A DNA stretch of 64,000 bases from Nisaea sp. (GTDB lineage Bacteria > Pseudomonadota > Alphaproteobacteria > Thalassobaculales > Thalassobaculaceae): positions 57,343 to 121,342 of the forward strand of contig NZ_JAEPQA010000013.1 of the NCBI RefSeq assembly GCF_017640745.1, in the 5' to 3' direction. Below are positions 18,549-28,011 of the stretch, one piece after another (the stretch's first letter is position 1; each line of letters begins with the position of its first letter). The position numbers were made by a program, and so were the translations under genes. Below the pieces are notes generated by a model. It worked only from the letters and a program-made list of their open reading frames with translations, made no database searches and was not told the origin of the DNA.

Positions 18549-19694
18549 TCAGCGGAAGGCGAGGTTCTTCCGCGACAGTTCCGCCACGCTGCTGACCCCC
18601 ATCAGGCGCATGTCACGCTCGATTTCCGTCCGCATCAGGGTCAGAGCGCGCTCGACCCCGGCCTGCCCGGCCGCCGCCAGCGGATAGAGATAGAACCGCC
18701 CGCCGCCGACCGCCTTGGCGCCCATCGAGAGCGCCTTCAGCACGTGGGTGCCGCGCTGGATGCCGCTGTCCATGATGACGTCGATCCTGTCGCCGACGGC
18801 ATCGACGATCGCGCCGAGCTGGTCGAAGGAGGAGCGCGAGCCGTCGAGCTGGCGGCCGCCATGGTTGGAGATCACGATGCCCGTGCAGCCGATCTCCACC
18901 GCCCGCTTCGCATCCTCCACCGACATCACGCCCTTCAGGCAGAACTGCCCGTCCCAGAGTTCGACCATCTTGGCCACGTCGTCCCAGGTCATGGACGGGT
19001 CGAGCATCTCGGTGAAATAGCGCCCGATCGACATCGCGCCGCCGCTCATGTCGACATGCTCGTCGAGCTGCGGCAGGGCGAACTTCTCGTGCGTGACGTA
19101 ATTGATGCCCCAGAGCGGCTTGATCGCGAATTGCAGCATGCCGCCGAGCGTCAGGCGGAACGGAATGGAGAACCCGGTGCGCAAGTCGCGCTCCCGGTTG
19201 CCGCCGGTGATGCTGTCGACCGTGAGCATCATCACCTGGACGCCGGCCTCCTTGGCGCGCTCCATCATCGCCCTGTTGAGGCCCCGGTCCCTGTGGAAGT
19301 AGAACTGGTAGCATTGCGGGTTATCGTGTTTGCGGCGCAGTTCCTCGAGGCTGACCGTGCCGAGGGAGGAGACCCCGAACATGGTGCCGAACTTCGCCGC
19401 CGCCGCTGCCACCGCGCGCTCTCCGTCATGGTGGAAGAGCCGCTGCAGGGCGGTCGGCGAGCAGTAGATCGGCATCGCCAGCTTCTGCCCCATCACGGTC
19501 ACCGACATGTCTACATCTGCCACGCCGCGCAGGATGTTCGGCACCAGGTCGCAGCGCTCGAAGCTCTCCGTGTTGCGCCGGTAGGTCACCTCGTCGTCGG
19601 CGGCGCCGTCGATGTAGTTGAAGATCGGGCCGGGAAGCCGCCGCTTCGCCAGCTTCCGGAAATCCTGGAAATTATGGCAGTCCGACAGCCGCAT
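18549..19694 (-). CDS. alpha-hydroxy-acid oxidase/L-lactate dehydrogenase-like FMN enzyme
   Basis: A 381-residue FMN-dependent alpha-hydroxy-acid dehydrogenase. It shows the N-terminal FNYIDGAADDEVTYRRN, the SPTALQRLFHHDGE segment, VMMLTVDS, the catalytic SNHGGRQLDG (His and Arg) and a C-terminal phosphate-binding region. Members oxidise L-lactate, glycolate, mandelate and similar acids. The start at 19694 overlaps the fumC stop by one base (TGATG). It could be LldD, but residues that decide substrate were not checked, so no symbol is given. Confidence 0.85.
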   Translation of the reverse strand: MRLSDCHNFQDFRKLAKRRLPGPIFNYIDGAADDEVTYRRNTESFERCDLVPNILRGVADVDMSVTVMGQKLAMPIYCSPTALQRLFHHDGERAVAAAAAKFGTMFGVSSLGTVSLEELRRKHDNPQCYQFYFHRDRGLNRAMMERAKEAGVQVMMLTVDSITGGNRERDLRTGFSIPFRLTLGGMLQFAIKPLWGINYVTHEKFALPQLDEHVDMSGGAMSIGRYFTEMLDPSMTWDDVAKMVELWDGQFCLKGVMSVEDAKRAVEIGCTGIVISNHGGRQLDGSRSSFDQLGAIVDAVGDRIDVIMDSGIQRGTHVLKALSMGAKAVGGGRFYLYPLAAAGQAGVERALTLMRTEIERDMRLMGVSSVAELSRKNLAFR

Positions 19695-21085
19695 CACCGT
19701 TCTCCGACCATGTTCTCGGGGCGCACCCATTCGTCATATTGCGCTTCCGTCAGGTAGCCAAGCGCAAGAGCCGCTTCCTTCAGGCTGGTCCCCTCGGCGA
19801 ACGCTTTCTTCGCGATCTGCGCCGCCTTGTCGTAGCCGATATGCGGATTGAGCGCCGTCACCAGCATCAGGGACTGCTCCATCAGCTGCCTGATCCGGTC
19901 CTCGTTGGCCTCGATGCCTGTGACGCAGTTCTCGGTGAAGCTCCGGGTGCCGTCCGCCAGCAGGCGGATCGACTGCAGCAGGTTATAGATCATCACCGGC
20001 TTGAAGACGTTCAGCTCGAAATGTCCGGTCGCACCCGCCGTGGTGATGGTGACGTGGTTGCCGATCACCTGGGCCGCGACCTGGGTCAGCGACTCGGACT
20101 GGGTCGGGTTCACCTTGCCCGGCATGATCGAGGAGCCGGGCTCGTTCGCCGGAAGCTGCAGCTCGCCGAGCCCGCTCCGCGGTCCGCTGCCGAGCATCCG
20201 GATGTCGTTGGCGATCTTCATGCAGCTCGCCGCCAGCACGTTGAGGCAGCCGGACATCTCGACCAGCGCGTCATGCGCGGCCAGCGCCTCGAACTTGTTC
20301 ACCGCGCTGGCGAAAGGAATGCCAGTGATCTCGCGCACCTGCTCGACGAAGCTTTCCGCGAAGCCCGGTGCGGCGTTCAGCCCGGTGCCAACGGCGGTAC
20401 CGCCCTGCGCCAGTTCGCGCAGCCTGGGCAGCGCGCCTTTCACCCGCTCGATCCCGAGCTCGATCTGCCGCGCATAGCCGGAGAATTCCTGCCCGAGCGT
20501 GACCGGCGTCGCGTCCTGCAGATGCGTGCGGCCGATCTTCACGATGGCGGCGAACTCCTCCTGCTTCGCCGTCAGCGCCGCATGGAATTCCGCCAGCGCC
20601 GGGAGCAGGTCCCGCTCGATTTCCAGCACCGCCGCGATCGACATCGCCGTCGGGAAGCTGTCGTTGGAGCTCTGCCCCATATTGACGTGATCGTTCGGAT
20701 GCACCGGCGCCTTGCTGCCGATGGTGCCGCCGAGGATCTCTATGGCCCGGTTCGAGATCACCTCGTTCAGGTTCATGTTGGTCTGGGTGCCGGAGCCAGT
20801 CTGCCAGACGACCAGCGGGAAGTGGTCGTCGAGCTTGCCCTGGGCAATCTCGTCCGCCGCCGCCGCCATGGCCTTGCCCAACCCCGGATCGAGCTTGCCA
20901 AGCGCCATGTTGGCCAGCGCCGCCGCCTTCTTCTGGATCGCGAAGGCGCGGATCAGCGCCGCCGGCACGCGCTCCCCGCCGATCCTGAAATTCTGCAGCG
21001 AACGCTGGGTCTGGGCGCCCCAATAGCGGTCCGCGGGCACGGGCATCTCGCCCATCGTGTCTGTTTCGATACGTGTATCTGTCAT
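19694..21085 (-). CDS. fumC: class II fumarate hydratase
   Basis: A 463-residue class II fumarase, full length. Signature [11 protein letters not shown] is at about residues 319-329, with [33 protein letters not shown] and [11 protein letters not shown] upstream. It interconverts fumarate and L-malate in the TCA cycle and, unlike class I, needs no iron-sulphur cluster. The ATG at 21085 is preferred because of a GGAGG site just upstream; longer frames have no family similarity. It is cotranscribed with the alpha-hydroxy-acid oxidase gene. Confidence 0.95.
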   Translation of the reverse strand: MTDTRIETDTMGEMPVPADRYWGAQTQRSLQNFRIGGERVPAALIRAFAIQKKAAALANMALGKLDPGLGKAMAAAADEIAQGKLDDHFPLVVWQTGSGTQTNMNLNEVISNRAIEILGGTIGSKAPVHPNDHVNMGQSSNDSFPTAMSIAAVLEIERDLLPALAEFHAALTAKQEEFAAIVKIGRTHLQDATPVTLGQEFSGYARQIELGIERVKGALPRLRELAQGGTAVGTGLNAAPGFAESFVEQVREITGIPFASAVNKFEALAAHDALVEMSGCLNVLAASCMKIANDIRMLGSGPRSGLGELQLPANEPGSSIMPGKVNPTQSESLTQVAAQVIGNHVTITTAGATGHFELNVFKPVMIYNLLQSIRLLADGTRSFTENCVTGIEANEDRIRQLMEQSLMLVTALNPHIGYDKAAQIAKKAFAEGTSLKEAALALGYLTEAQYDEWVRPENMVGER

Positions 21086-21272
21086 TTTCGGTCCTCCGAT
21101 AGCCCATATGGGCGCGGTTGCGTTTCGGACCAGCATCTCTGAACCGTGCGTTCCCACGAAGGCATTGGCACGGGGATATTTTCGACACCGTGACGGTATC
21201 TTGAAAATTGCGCCGACGTTAACGTTGACCCGCCGACCACGCCAGCCGAAAGCAGCGAAAGAAAACAACCGG

Positions 21273-23165
21273 ATGTCATTGCCTCCCCTCGATCAGGCCT
21301 TTGCCCGCGCCGCGGCTCTGGAATCGCAGGGTCAGAGCGTGGAAGCCTGCCGCATATATCGCGATATCCTTCGGGACGATCCGACGAACGGCGAGGCCTT
21401 GAGGGCGGTCTCGCGACTTCTGAACAACGTGATCGCACTCTATGACAATAGCGCGTTCGAAGATCTCGTCCGGCAGGGGAACGCCCTGAAGGACATTCTC
21501 CCCAACTCCGCCGCGCTCTGGAATGCCGTTGCCGCCGCATATCAGGCACTAGGTAATTTCGCGGAGGCCTCCAAGGGTTTCCGCAAGGCGGTCGACCTCA
21601 AGCCGGAGGTCCCGTCCAGCCAGAACAATCTCGGCGTTGCCCTCGACGAACTGGGCGAGAACACCGGGGCTGCAAGGGCCTTTCAACGCGCGCAGACCCT
21701 GCAGCCGGACTATGCGGACCCGTATATCAACCTCGCCAACAGTCTCAAGGACGACGCACAGATCCCGGCCGCCATCCGGCTCTACGAAAGGGCGCTCGTG
21801 CTCGAGCCGGACAACGCACCTGCACGGGCCGCCAAGCTCTACCGGCAGGCACAGATCTGCGATTTCTTCTGGCAACGGGAGTTTCAGACGGTCCGCGATT
21901 CGCTGGCACGCAATAGCGGGAAAGTGCCGCCCTTTTCGCTGCTGTTTGCGGACGACGACCCCGAAGCCCAGAAAATCCGCGCCCGGAACTGGGCCGTAGG
22001 TCTGCGCACCGTCTCATATCCCGCCACCGATTTTCACCGGCACCCGGGCGACAAGATCCGTGTCGGATTTATCGGCGCGGATTTCAACGAGCACCCGGTC
22101 GCCCGCCTGCTGGCACGCGTGCTCGAACTGCATGACCGCGACCGGTTCGAAATCCTCGCGTATTCCTACGGTCCGGACCGGCGGGACGAGATGCGCACGC
22201 GAATCGTGAACGCCGTAGACACCTTCCGGGATGTGCGGGAGCTGGACGACGGCGCCATCACCGGTCAGGCGCGGGAAGATGCGCTCGATATCGCGATCGA
22301 CCTCATGGGCTATACCGCGCTTTCGCGCACCGGCATCCTTGCCCGCCGCTGCGCCCCCATCCAGATCAGCTACCTCGGATATCCGGGCACGATGGCGGCG
22401 CCGTTCATCGACTATCTGGTGGCGGACCGCACCCTGATCCCCGACACATCCCGCGCAGCCTACACGGAAAATATCCTCTACCTGCCGGACCAGTGCCAGC
22501 CGCAGGACGACCAGCTGGAAATCGGTCCCGCTCCGTCAAGAGCGGAGCTCGGCCTTCCGGAAGAGGCGTTCGTCTTCTGCGCCATCAACAACAGCTACAA
22601 GATCTCGCCGGAGGTCCTCGATGTCTGGGTCGGACTGCTGCGCCAGATCGAGAATGGCGTTCTCTGGCTGCTGGCTTCCAATCCCTGGGTCGAGGCGAAC
22701 CTGAGGGCCGGGATCGCGCGGCTCGGCGGTCCGCAGGAAAGGGTCGTCTTCGCGCAGCCGACCTCGCATGCGCGCTACCTGGCACAGTTCCAGTTGGCCG
22801 ATCTCTATCTGGACACGTTCAGCTACAATGCGGGGGCTACGGCGGGGAACGCGCTCTGGGCCGGGCTGCCGGTTCTGACCAGGATCGGGAAAAGCTATCC
22901 CGCCCGCATGGCCGCGAGCCTCCTGAATGCCCTCGGCATGCCGGAACTGATCACGCAGAGTGCGGAGGAGTACGCGGCGCTCGCCCTGAACTTGGCGCGC
23001 GACAGCGAGCGCCTTGGAGAAACGAAGCGCAAGTTAGAGCAACAGAAGACGACAAGCCCGCTGTTCGACAGCGGACGATACACCCGCCAATTCGAGGCTC
23101 TCTTGTCACGAGCGCACGACCTTAGGCTTTCCGGCCGGCCACCGGAAGATCTAGGCCTCTCCTGA
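21273..23165 (+). CDS. TPR protein with O-GlcNAc-transferase-like C-terminal domain
   Basis: A 630-residue protein. Residues about 1-215 contain several tetratricopeptide units (for example [19 protein letters not shown] and [13 protein letters not shown]). Residues about 240-620 match the SPINDLY/OGT catalytic region (glycosyltransferase family 41), including [22 protein letters not shown] and [11 protein letters not shown]. Bacterial members are thought to glycosylate proteins or lipids; substrates are mostly unknown. The start is placed at the ATG at 21273 because upstream sequence overlaps the divergent fumC leader. The gene is monocistronic. Confidence 0.85.
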   Translation: MSLPPLDQAFARAAALESQGQSVEACRIYRDILRDDPTNGEALRAVSRLLNNVIALYDNSAFEDLVRQGNALKDILPNSAALWNAVAAAYQALGNFAEASKGFRKAVDLKPEVPSSQNNLGVALDELGENTGAARAFQRAQTLQPDYADPYINLANSLKDDAQIPAAIRLYERALVLEPDNAPARAAKLYRQAQICDFFWQREFQTVRDSLARNSGKVPPFSLLFADDDPEAQKIRARNWAVGLRTVSYPATDFHRHPGDKIRVGFIGADFNEHPVARLLARVLELHDRDRFEILAYSYGPDRRDEMRTRIVNAVDTFRDVRELDDGAITGQAREDALDIAIDLMGYTALSRTGILARRCAPIQISYLGYPGTMAAPFIDYLVADRTLIPDTSRAAYTENILYLPDQCQPQDDQLEIGPAPSRAELGLPEEAFVFCAINNSYKISPEVLDVWVGLLRQIENGVLWLLASNPWVEANLRAGIARLGGPQERVVFAQPTSHARYLAQFQLADLYLDTFSYNAGATAGNALWAGLPVLTRIGKSYPARMAASLLNALGMPELITQSAEEYAALALNLARDSERLGETKRKLEQQKTTSPLFDSGRYTRQFEALLSRAHDLRLSGRPPEDLGLS

Positions 23166-23186
23166 CACGCCGCGGAGCCGCCGGAC

Positions 23187-23801
23187 CTATCGCCCGTCCG
23201 GACGCACCATCTCGAAGGTATCGCGGCTGGTCGCATAGAAATTCGCGCCGAGCCGGGCGATCGTGTCGAGCCCCACATGGTCGATATGGAGTTTCTCCTC
23301 GTTCAGCAGCAGATCGTCGCGGACCGCGATGGCCCGCACCTCACCGACCACGATCTCGCGCCGGTTGCCGAGTTCGAGCGTCGTGTGCCGGGTGCATTCG
23401 AGGATGGCCGGCGCCTCGGCGATGCGCGGCGGCGCAACCTGCTCGGAGGGAGTCGTGGTGAACCCGGCGAGCGGGATCTCCGACTCACCGTGCGGCAACG
23501 GCGTCGAACAGAGGTTCATCTGTTCCGCCATCGCCCGGTCGACCATGTTCACGACGAACTCCCGTGTCGTGCGGATGTTCCGCGAGGTGTCCTTCGGCGA
23601 GCCGTCGGGCCGCGCCTCCAGGCCGAGCACGACCATGCAGGGATCGAAGGCGATGGCGTTGAAGAAGGAGAACGGCGCGGCGTTCACTACACCCTCCTCG
23701 TCAATCGTCGTCACCAGCGCGATCGGCCGCGGCGTGACGACATTGCGCATCAGCTTGTAGGCATCCGCCGGCGAAAGGTCGGCGAGATTGAAACTCTTCA
23801 T
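23187..23801 (-). CDS. flavin reductase family protein
   Basis: A 204-residue FMN-binding split-barrel protein of the flavin reductase-like family (residues about 14-165): VTPRPIALVTTIDEEG, NAAPFSFFNAIAFDP and VVNMVDRAMAEQMN are characteristic. Members reduce flavin for a monooxygenase or act as flavin-dependent reductases themselves. It follows the GntR gene by 17 bases on the same strand, so the two are probably one transcript. No flavin monooxygenase is adjacent, so its partner is unclear. Confidence 0.85.
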   Translation of the reverse strand: MKSFNLADLSPADAYKLMRNVVTPRPIALVTTIDEEGVVNAAPFSFFNAIAFDPCMVVLGLEARPDGSPKDTSRNIRTTREFVVNMVDRAMAEQMNLCSTPLPHGESEIPLAGFTTTPSEQVAPPRIAEAPAILECTRHTTLELGNRREIVVGEVRAIAVRDDLLLNEEKLHIDHVGLDTIARLGANFYATSRDTFEMVRPDGR

Positions 23802-23818
23802 CAGGTGACGTCTCCCGT

Positions 23819-24502
23819 TCAGGGTGCATAGAGCTGCGCGAAGGCGCTGCGGACGGTCTGGGTGATCGCCTCAAGACGGCGTTCGATATGGCTGCGCATT
23901 GCCTCTTGCGCGGCGTCCGGATCCCGTCTTTTGACCGCGTCGAGAATCCGTTTGTGCGGATCGGTTGTGACGACATCCGGGCCATCGCGCTCGGAGAGCG
24001 CTTTCAGGTCGATCAGACGCACATAGTGAATGCGCCCGTTCATGTTCTCCAACATCCGCACCATCTCGGCATTGCCGGAAAGCGCCGTGAGGCGGAGATG
24101 AAACTCCTCGTCCAGCTTGACCAGGATTTCGGGCGGCGTCCCGGGCCGGTAATCCGAGCGCGACTGCTCCAGGAACTTCTCCAGCTCCAGCACGGCGGCC
24201 GGATCCGCCCGGAGCGCCGCGAGCTTCACCGCCTCGCACTCGATCGCGCCCCTTGCCTCGTAGAGATCCATAATCTCCGCCGGAGTCAGCGACCGGCAGA
24301 AGAAGCCCTGGCCGCTCCGCGAGGTCAGGAAACCCTCGGCCACGAGCCGGTTCAGCGCCTCGCGGAGCGGCGTCCGGCTGGTCTCCAACTGTTTGGCGAG
24401 TTCGCTTTCGTTCAGCCGCGCTTCCGGTTTGAACGCGTAGTTCGTCGCCATTTCCTTCAGCTTCCGGTAGGTCCGTTCCACCGTTCCTTCGGTTTTTGTC
24501 AT
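23819..24502 (-). CDS. GntR-family regulator with FCD domain
   Basis: A 227-residue GntR/FadR-type regulator: N-terminal winged helix (LNESELAKQLETSRTPLREALNRLVAEGFL) and a C-terminal FCD ligand domain with metal-binding Asp and His residues (LDEEFHLRLTALSGN, DPHKRILDAV, RSHIERR). The start at 24502 (MTKTEG) has a modest ribosome site; 24532 is also possible. It is divergent from the TPP-enzyme/TTT operon and the palindrome at 24601-24610 lies between them, so it probably represses both directions until an acid effector binds. Confidence 0.88.
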   Translation of the reverse strand: MTKTEGTVERTYRKLKEMATNYAFKPEARLNESELAKQLETSRTPLREALNRLVAEGFLTSRSGQGFFCRSLTPAEIMDLYEARGAIECEAVKLAALRADPAAVLELEKFLEQSRSDYRPGTPPEILVKLDEEFHLRLTALSGNAEMVRMLENMNGRIHYVRLIDLKALSERDGPDVVTTDPHKRILDAVKRRDPDAAQEAMRSHIERRLEAITQTVRSAFAQLYAP

Positions 24503-24600
24503 CTTTTCAATGGCCTGTCGGTTACGCGGCATCAGTCTCAGCCACTCTAGAGAATGTTTCCGAGAAAACAATTGATTCGTATTTAGCGCTGTGCATCACT

Positions 24601-24610
24601 CTGTATACAG
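24601..24610. promoter_or_regulatory. FCD-type GntR operator candidate
   Basis: CTGTATACAG is a perfect 10-base palindrome in the divergent region between the GntR gene and the TPP-enzyme gene. The core TGTATACA resembles operators of FadR-type FCD regulators. It sits 42 bases before the GTG start at 24652. Confidence 0.55.
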
Positions 24611-24651
24611 CTTTGAATTCTATTCTGCAGCCCTGACAAGGAGCCCCTCCG

Positions 24652-26373
24652 GTGGGAAGTAAGATGAACGGCGCTCAGGTCATCCTGAAGATGCTGGAGC
24701 TCCACGGCGTATCGCACGTCTTCGGTCTCCCCGGCGAGACGACGATCGGCTGGTACAAGGAATGGCGCCGCCATTCGAACATCGAATTCGTCCTGACGCG
24801 GGACGAGCGGACCGCCTCCTTCGCCGCCGAGGCCTATGCCAAGATCACCGGCCGCCCCTGCGTCCTCGAGGCGCCGAGCCCCGGCGTCACCCACTGCACG
24901 CCAGGGCTGACCGAGGCCTATCTGAGCTCGGTGCCGGTGATCTATTTCAGCTCCGACATCCCGGTGAACCAGGACAAGAAGCACGGGCTGACGGGTGTCG
25001 ACCAGACCGCGCTCTATGACAGCATCTGCAAGGAATCCTTCCACCTGACCAGCGTGAAGGACATACCCTTCATGCTGCGCCGGGCCTTCCGCGTGGCGAC
25101 CTCCGGGCGGCCCGCCCCGGTCCATATCCGGGTACCAATCAACATCTTCCACGACGAGGCCGAGATCGACGATCTCTATGCCGAGGCGGAGTACAGCCAC
25201 TATCCGGCGCACCGCCCGGTCGCCGATCATTCCAAGATCCGCCGGGCCATCGAGATCCTGCTCGCCGCCGAGAAGCCGGTCATCGTCTGCGGCCAGGGCG
25301 CGCTGATTTCGCGCGCTTCGGAGATTCTCGTCGAGCTTGCCGAACTGCTGCAGATCCCGGTCGCCACGACGACCCCCGGCAAGGGCACCATCGCGGAGAC
25401 CCATCCGCTGTCGCTCCGCGTCATCGGCGCGCGCGGCGGGATGGACTATTCGAACGCCTATGTGAACAGCGCCGACACGGTCTTATTCGTCGGCACCAAC
25501 ACCGATTCCAGCTCGACAGACCACTGGAAGCTCTACGGCGACCCGAAGACCAAGACCTTCCTCCATCTAGACATCGCCGAAGCCCATGTCGGGAACAACT
25601 TCCCGCTGAAGGTGGGCCTCGTCGGCGACGCGCGGGCGACGCTCGAATACATGGTCGAGCTGATCCGCGCAGAGCATCCGGGCCTGAAGCGCGAAACGCT
25701 CGATCTCACCCAGATCAAGAGGACGGCGATCGACAATGTGTTCAACTCCAACATCCCGATGCCGGAGGGCACCATCTCCCCGGTGAAGCTGACCCAGGTG
25801 CTCGACGCCATCCTGCCTCCGGACGCGATCGTGACGGCGGAACCGGGCGTCAGCGCGATCTATCCTTCCGCTCTGCTCTCCCTGAAACAGGCCGGGCGGG
25901 GCTACATCACGAACTATTCGATGGGTGCGCTCGGCTATTCGGTGCCCGCCGGGATCGGCGCCTCCTTCGCCAACGACGGCCCGGTGATCTCCTTTACCGG
26001 CGACGGCTCGCTCGCCTTCGTGCTCGGCGATTTCGAGACCATCAAGCGCAGCGGCAAGAACCACACGGTCATCCTGACAAGGAACGACAATTACGGCTGG
26101 ATCCGCGGCGAGGCCATCCTGCTCGACGACGTGGACGAGCCCTGGTCGACGGATTTCGGCGCGGTCGACTACATCAAGGTCGCGGAAGGTTTCGGCTTCA
26201 GGACCGCCCGGATCACCTCCGAGGCCGAAATCGAACCGGTCCTTCGCGAGGCCCTTTCCCACCAGGGCGCCAGCTTCATCGAGATCATGGTGCCGTCACA
26301 GGACAAGATCGTTCCCTTCGTCCCGTCCTGGGTCCGCGCCGCCAAGTCGAAGAACCTGCCTTACTTCTCCTGA
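24652..26373 (+). CDS. thiamine-pyrophosphate enzyme, acetolactate-synthase-like
   Basis: A 573-residue TPP enzyme of the POX/ALS superfamily with all three domains: N-terminal pyrimidine-binding part (FGLPGE, then RDERTASFAAEAYA with the activating Glu near residue 52), a central domain, and a C-terminal pyrophosphate-binding part (TGDGSLAFVLGDFETI ... RNDNYGW). The GTG at 24652 has an AAGGAG site eight bases upstream; an ATG at 24664 is an alternative. It is first in a likely operon with tctCBA. Candidate reactions are 2-oxo-acid decarboxylation or carboligation; the specific substrate is unknown. Confidence 0.8.
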   Translation: MGSKMNGAQVILKMLELHGVSHVFGLPGETTIGWYKEWRRHSNIEFVLTRDERTASFAAEAYAKITGRPCVLEAPSPGVTHCTPGLTEAYLSSVPVIYFSSDIPVNQDKKHGLTGVDQTALYDSICKESFHLTSVKDIPFMLRRAFRVATSGRPAPVHIRVPINIFHDEAEIDDLYAEAEYSHYPAHRPVADHSKIRRAIEILLAAEKPVIVCGQGALISRASEILVELAELLQIPVATTTPGKGTIAETHPLSLRVIGARGGMDYSNAYVNSADTVLFVGTNTDSSSTDHWKLYGDPKTKTFLHLDIAEAHVGNNFPLKVGLVGDARATLEYMVELIRAEHPGLKRETLDLTQIKRTAIDNVFNSNIPMPEGTISPVKLTQVLDAILPPDAIVTAEPGVSAIYPSALLSLKQAGRGYITNYSMGALGYSVPAGIGASFANDGPVISFTGDGSLAFVLGDFETIKRSGKNHTVILTRNDNYGWIRGEAILLDDVDEPWSTDFGAVDYIKVAEGFGFRTARITSEAEIEPVLREALSHQGASFIEIMVPSQDKIVPFVPSWVRAAKSKNLPYFS

Positions 26374-26452
26374 CCCCACCTATCCCACAACGACGAAGGG
26401 CGCGAGGCAACGCGCCCCGCGCTCCCTTCCCCCCCAAACAGAGAGGACAGCT

Positions 26453-27442
26453 ATGAAGCTCTTCGGAAAACTGTCTAAGACACTCGTCGCCGCGGCCGTT
26501 CTGGCCCTTCCGCTGACCGGCCCCGCCAAGGCCGCCGATTATCCGAGCAAGGATATCATGCACATCATGCCGTGGAGCGCCGGCGGCGGCACCGACACGG
26601 TCATGCGGACCTTCATGAGCTTCGCCGAGAAGCAGCTCGGCGTCGGCATCAACACCCAGAACGTGACCGGCGCCCAGAGCGGCGTCGGCACCCTGCGCCT
26701 GATGAAGTCCCGTCCCGACGGCTACACCATCGGCTCGCTCACCTGGGACAGCGTGATCACCGTTCCCTACTACAAGCTGGTTCCGGGCTACGATACCGAG
26801 CAGCTCGCCTATCTCGGCTCCGTCACGGTGCATCCGACCGCGCTCATCGTGAAGGCCGACTCCCCGTGGAAGGACCTCGCCGAGTTCGTCGCGGCTGCCA
26901 AGGCGGCGCCGGGCACGCTGAAGATCGCGAATGTCGGGACCGGCGGTGTCTGGCACCTGCCGGCGATCGACTTCGCCCAGCAGGCAGGCATCGAGGTGCA
27001 GCACGTGCCCTATCCGAAGGGCTCGGGCCCGCAGCGCGAGGCCCTGCTGTCGGGTGAGACGGACGCCGCTTCCACCAGCCTCTCCGCCGCCTTCTCCGCG
27101 GTGCAGTCGGGCCAGGCCCGGGTGCTCGGCGTGATGTCCGACGAACGCTCCGAGCTTTTCCCGGACGTGCCGACCTTCAAGGAGCAGGGCTTCGACGTGG
27201 TCTGGGGCAGCTTCCGCCTGATCGCGACCCAGGCCGAGGTCGATCCGGCGCAGCGCGCGGCACTTGAGGCCGCCTTCGCCAAGGTGTTCGGCATGCCCGA
27301 ATTCCAGAAAGCGGCCGCCGATACCGGCATGGGTGCGGTCTGGATGAATGCCGAGCAGACGGCCGCCTACGTCAAGGCGTCCCAGGCGAAGGCCTTCAAG
27401 CTGATCGACGAGTTGGTCGCGGCCGGCCTCCTCAGCAAATAA
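26453..27442 (+). CDS. tctC: tripartite tricarboxylate transporter binding protein TctC
   Basis: A 329-residue periplasmic binding protein of the TTT (Bug) family, with a signal peptide ending GPAKAADYP near residue 28. The body shows IMPWSAGGGTDTVMR, a QNVTGAQSGVGTL segment and the typical LPDVPTFKEQG-like stretch (FPDVPTFKEQGFDV). It captures a carboxylic acid for TctAB. It is preceded by a good GAGAGGA ribosome site and followed by a strong hairpin. Ligand unknown; the adjacent TPP enzyme suggests a 2-oxo- or sulfo-type carboxylate, by inference only. Confidence 0.9.
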   Translation: MKLFGKLSKTLVAAAVLALPLTGPAKAADYPSKDIMHIMPWSAGGGTDTVMRTFMSFAEKQLGVGINTQNVTGAQSGVGTLRLMKSRPDGYTIGSLTWDSVITVPYYKLVPGYDTEQLAYLGSVTVHPTALIVKADSPWKDLAEFVAAAKAAPGTLKIANVGTGGVWHLPAIDFAQQAGIEVQHVPYPKGSGPQREALLSGETDAASTSLSAAFSAVQSGQARVLGVMSDERSELFPDVPTFKEQGFDVVWGSFRLIATQAEVDPAQRAALEAAFAKVFGMPEFQKAAADTGMGAVWMNAEQTAAYVKASQAKAFKLIDELVAAGLLSK

Positions 27443-27450
27443 ACTTCAGA

Positions 27451-27480
27451 CGCCGGGCCCGGTTCGATCCGGGCCCGGCG
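27451..27480 (+). terminator. 12-bp GC-rich hairpin between tctC and tctB
   Basis: A perfect 12-bp stem (CGCCGGGCCCGG) with a six-base TTCGAT loop begins eight bases after the tctC stop. No U-run follows. It probably protects the tctC message or partly terminates transcription, giving more binding protein than permease. Confidence 0.75.
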
Positions 27481-27509
27481 CATGTTCCGGCACGCGCAGG
27501 GGAAGACGC

Positions 27510-28010
27510 ATGAAGATGACCAGGTTCATGAGCGGCCAGGTGCTGTTTGCCCTGGCGCTCGCCGCGCTGAATACCGTCTATGCCAGCCAGGTGCTGCAGA
27601 TGGACCGCCCCTTCGCCACCGGCGAGCCGGGTCCGGCATTTTTCCCCACGATCCTCTGTGCTTTCCTCTATCTCGCCTGCGCGCGCATTCTCTTCACGGA
27701 GATCCGCGCAGAAGCAACGTCCCGAGCGGACGACGCCGTCTCGGACCATGTTCCAAACCTGCGCCTCGTCGGCCCCGCCATCGCGATCGGCCTGACCGCG
27801 CTCTTCATCGTCGGTTTCTTCTATCTCGGCTATCTGGTCGCGGGCTTCGTCTACACGTTCCTCATCGCGCTCTTCTTCAATTTCGAACGCAGCGGCGCCT
27901 GGGGCTCCTCCGCTCTGACGGCAGCCATCGTGGCGTTCTGCGTGACGCTGTTCGGCTGGCTCTTCTTCGTCCAGGTCTTCGGCCTCTATCTGCCTGTCTG
28001 GGAGTTCTGA
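27510..28010 (+). CDS. tctB: tripartite tricarboxylate transporter small subunit TctB
   Basis: A 166-residue membrane protein with four predicted helices and the usual TctB size (about 140-180). A GGGGAAG ribosome site precedes the ATG. It assembles with TctA in the inner membrane. The stop is two bases from the tctA start, so the two are coupled. Confidence 0.88.
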   Translation: MKMTRFMSGQVLFALALAALNTVYASQVLQMDRPFATGEPGPAFFPTILCAFLYLACARILFTEIRAEATSRADDAVSDHVPNLRLVGPAIAIGLTALFIVGFFYLGYLVAGFVYTFLIALFFNFERSGAWGSSALTAAIVAFCVTLFGWLFFVQVFGLYLPVWEF

Positions 28011-28011
28011 G

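Noticed and set aside
24652..26373. Calling the TPP enzyme an acetolactate synthase catalytic subunit
   Set aside because: There is no adjacent regulatory subunit, and it clusters with a carboxylate transporter instead of branched-chain amino acid genes.
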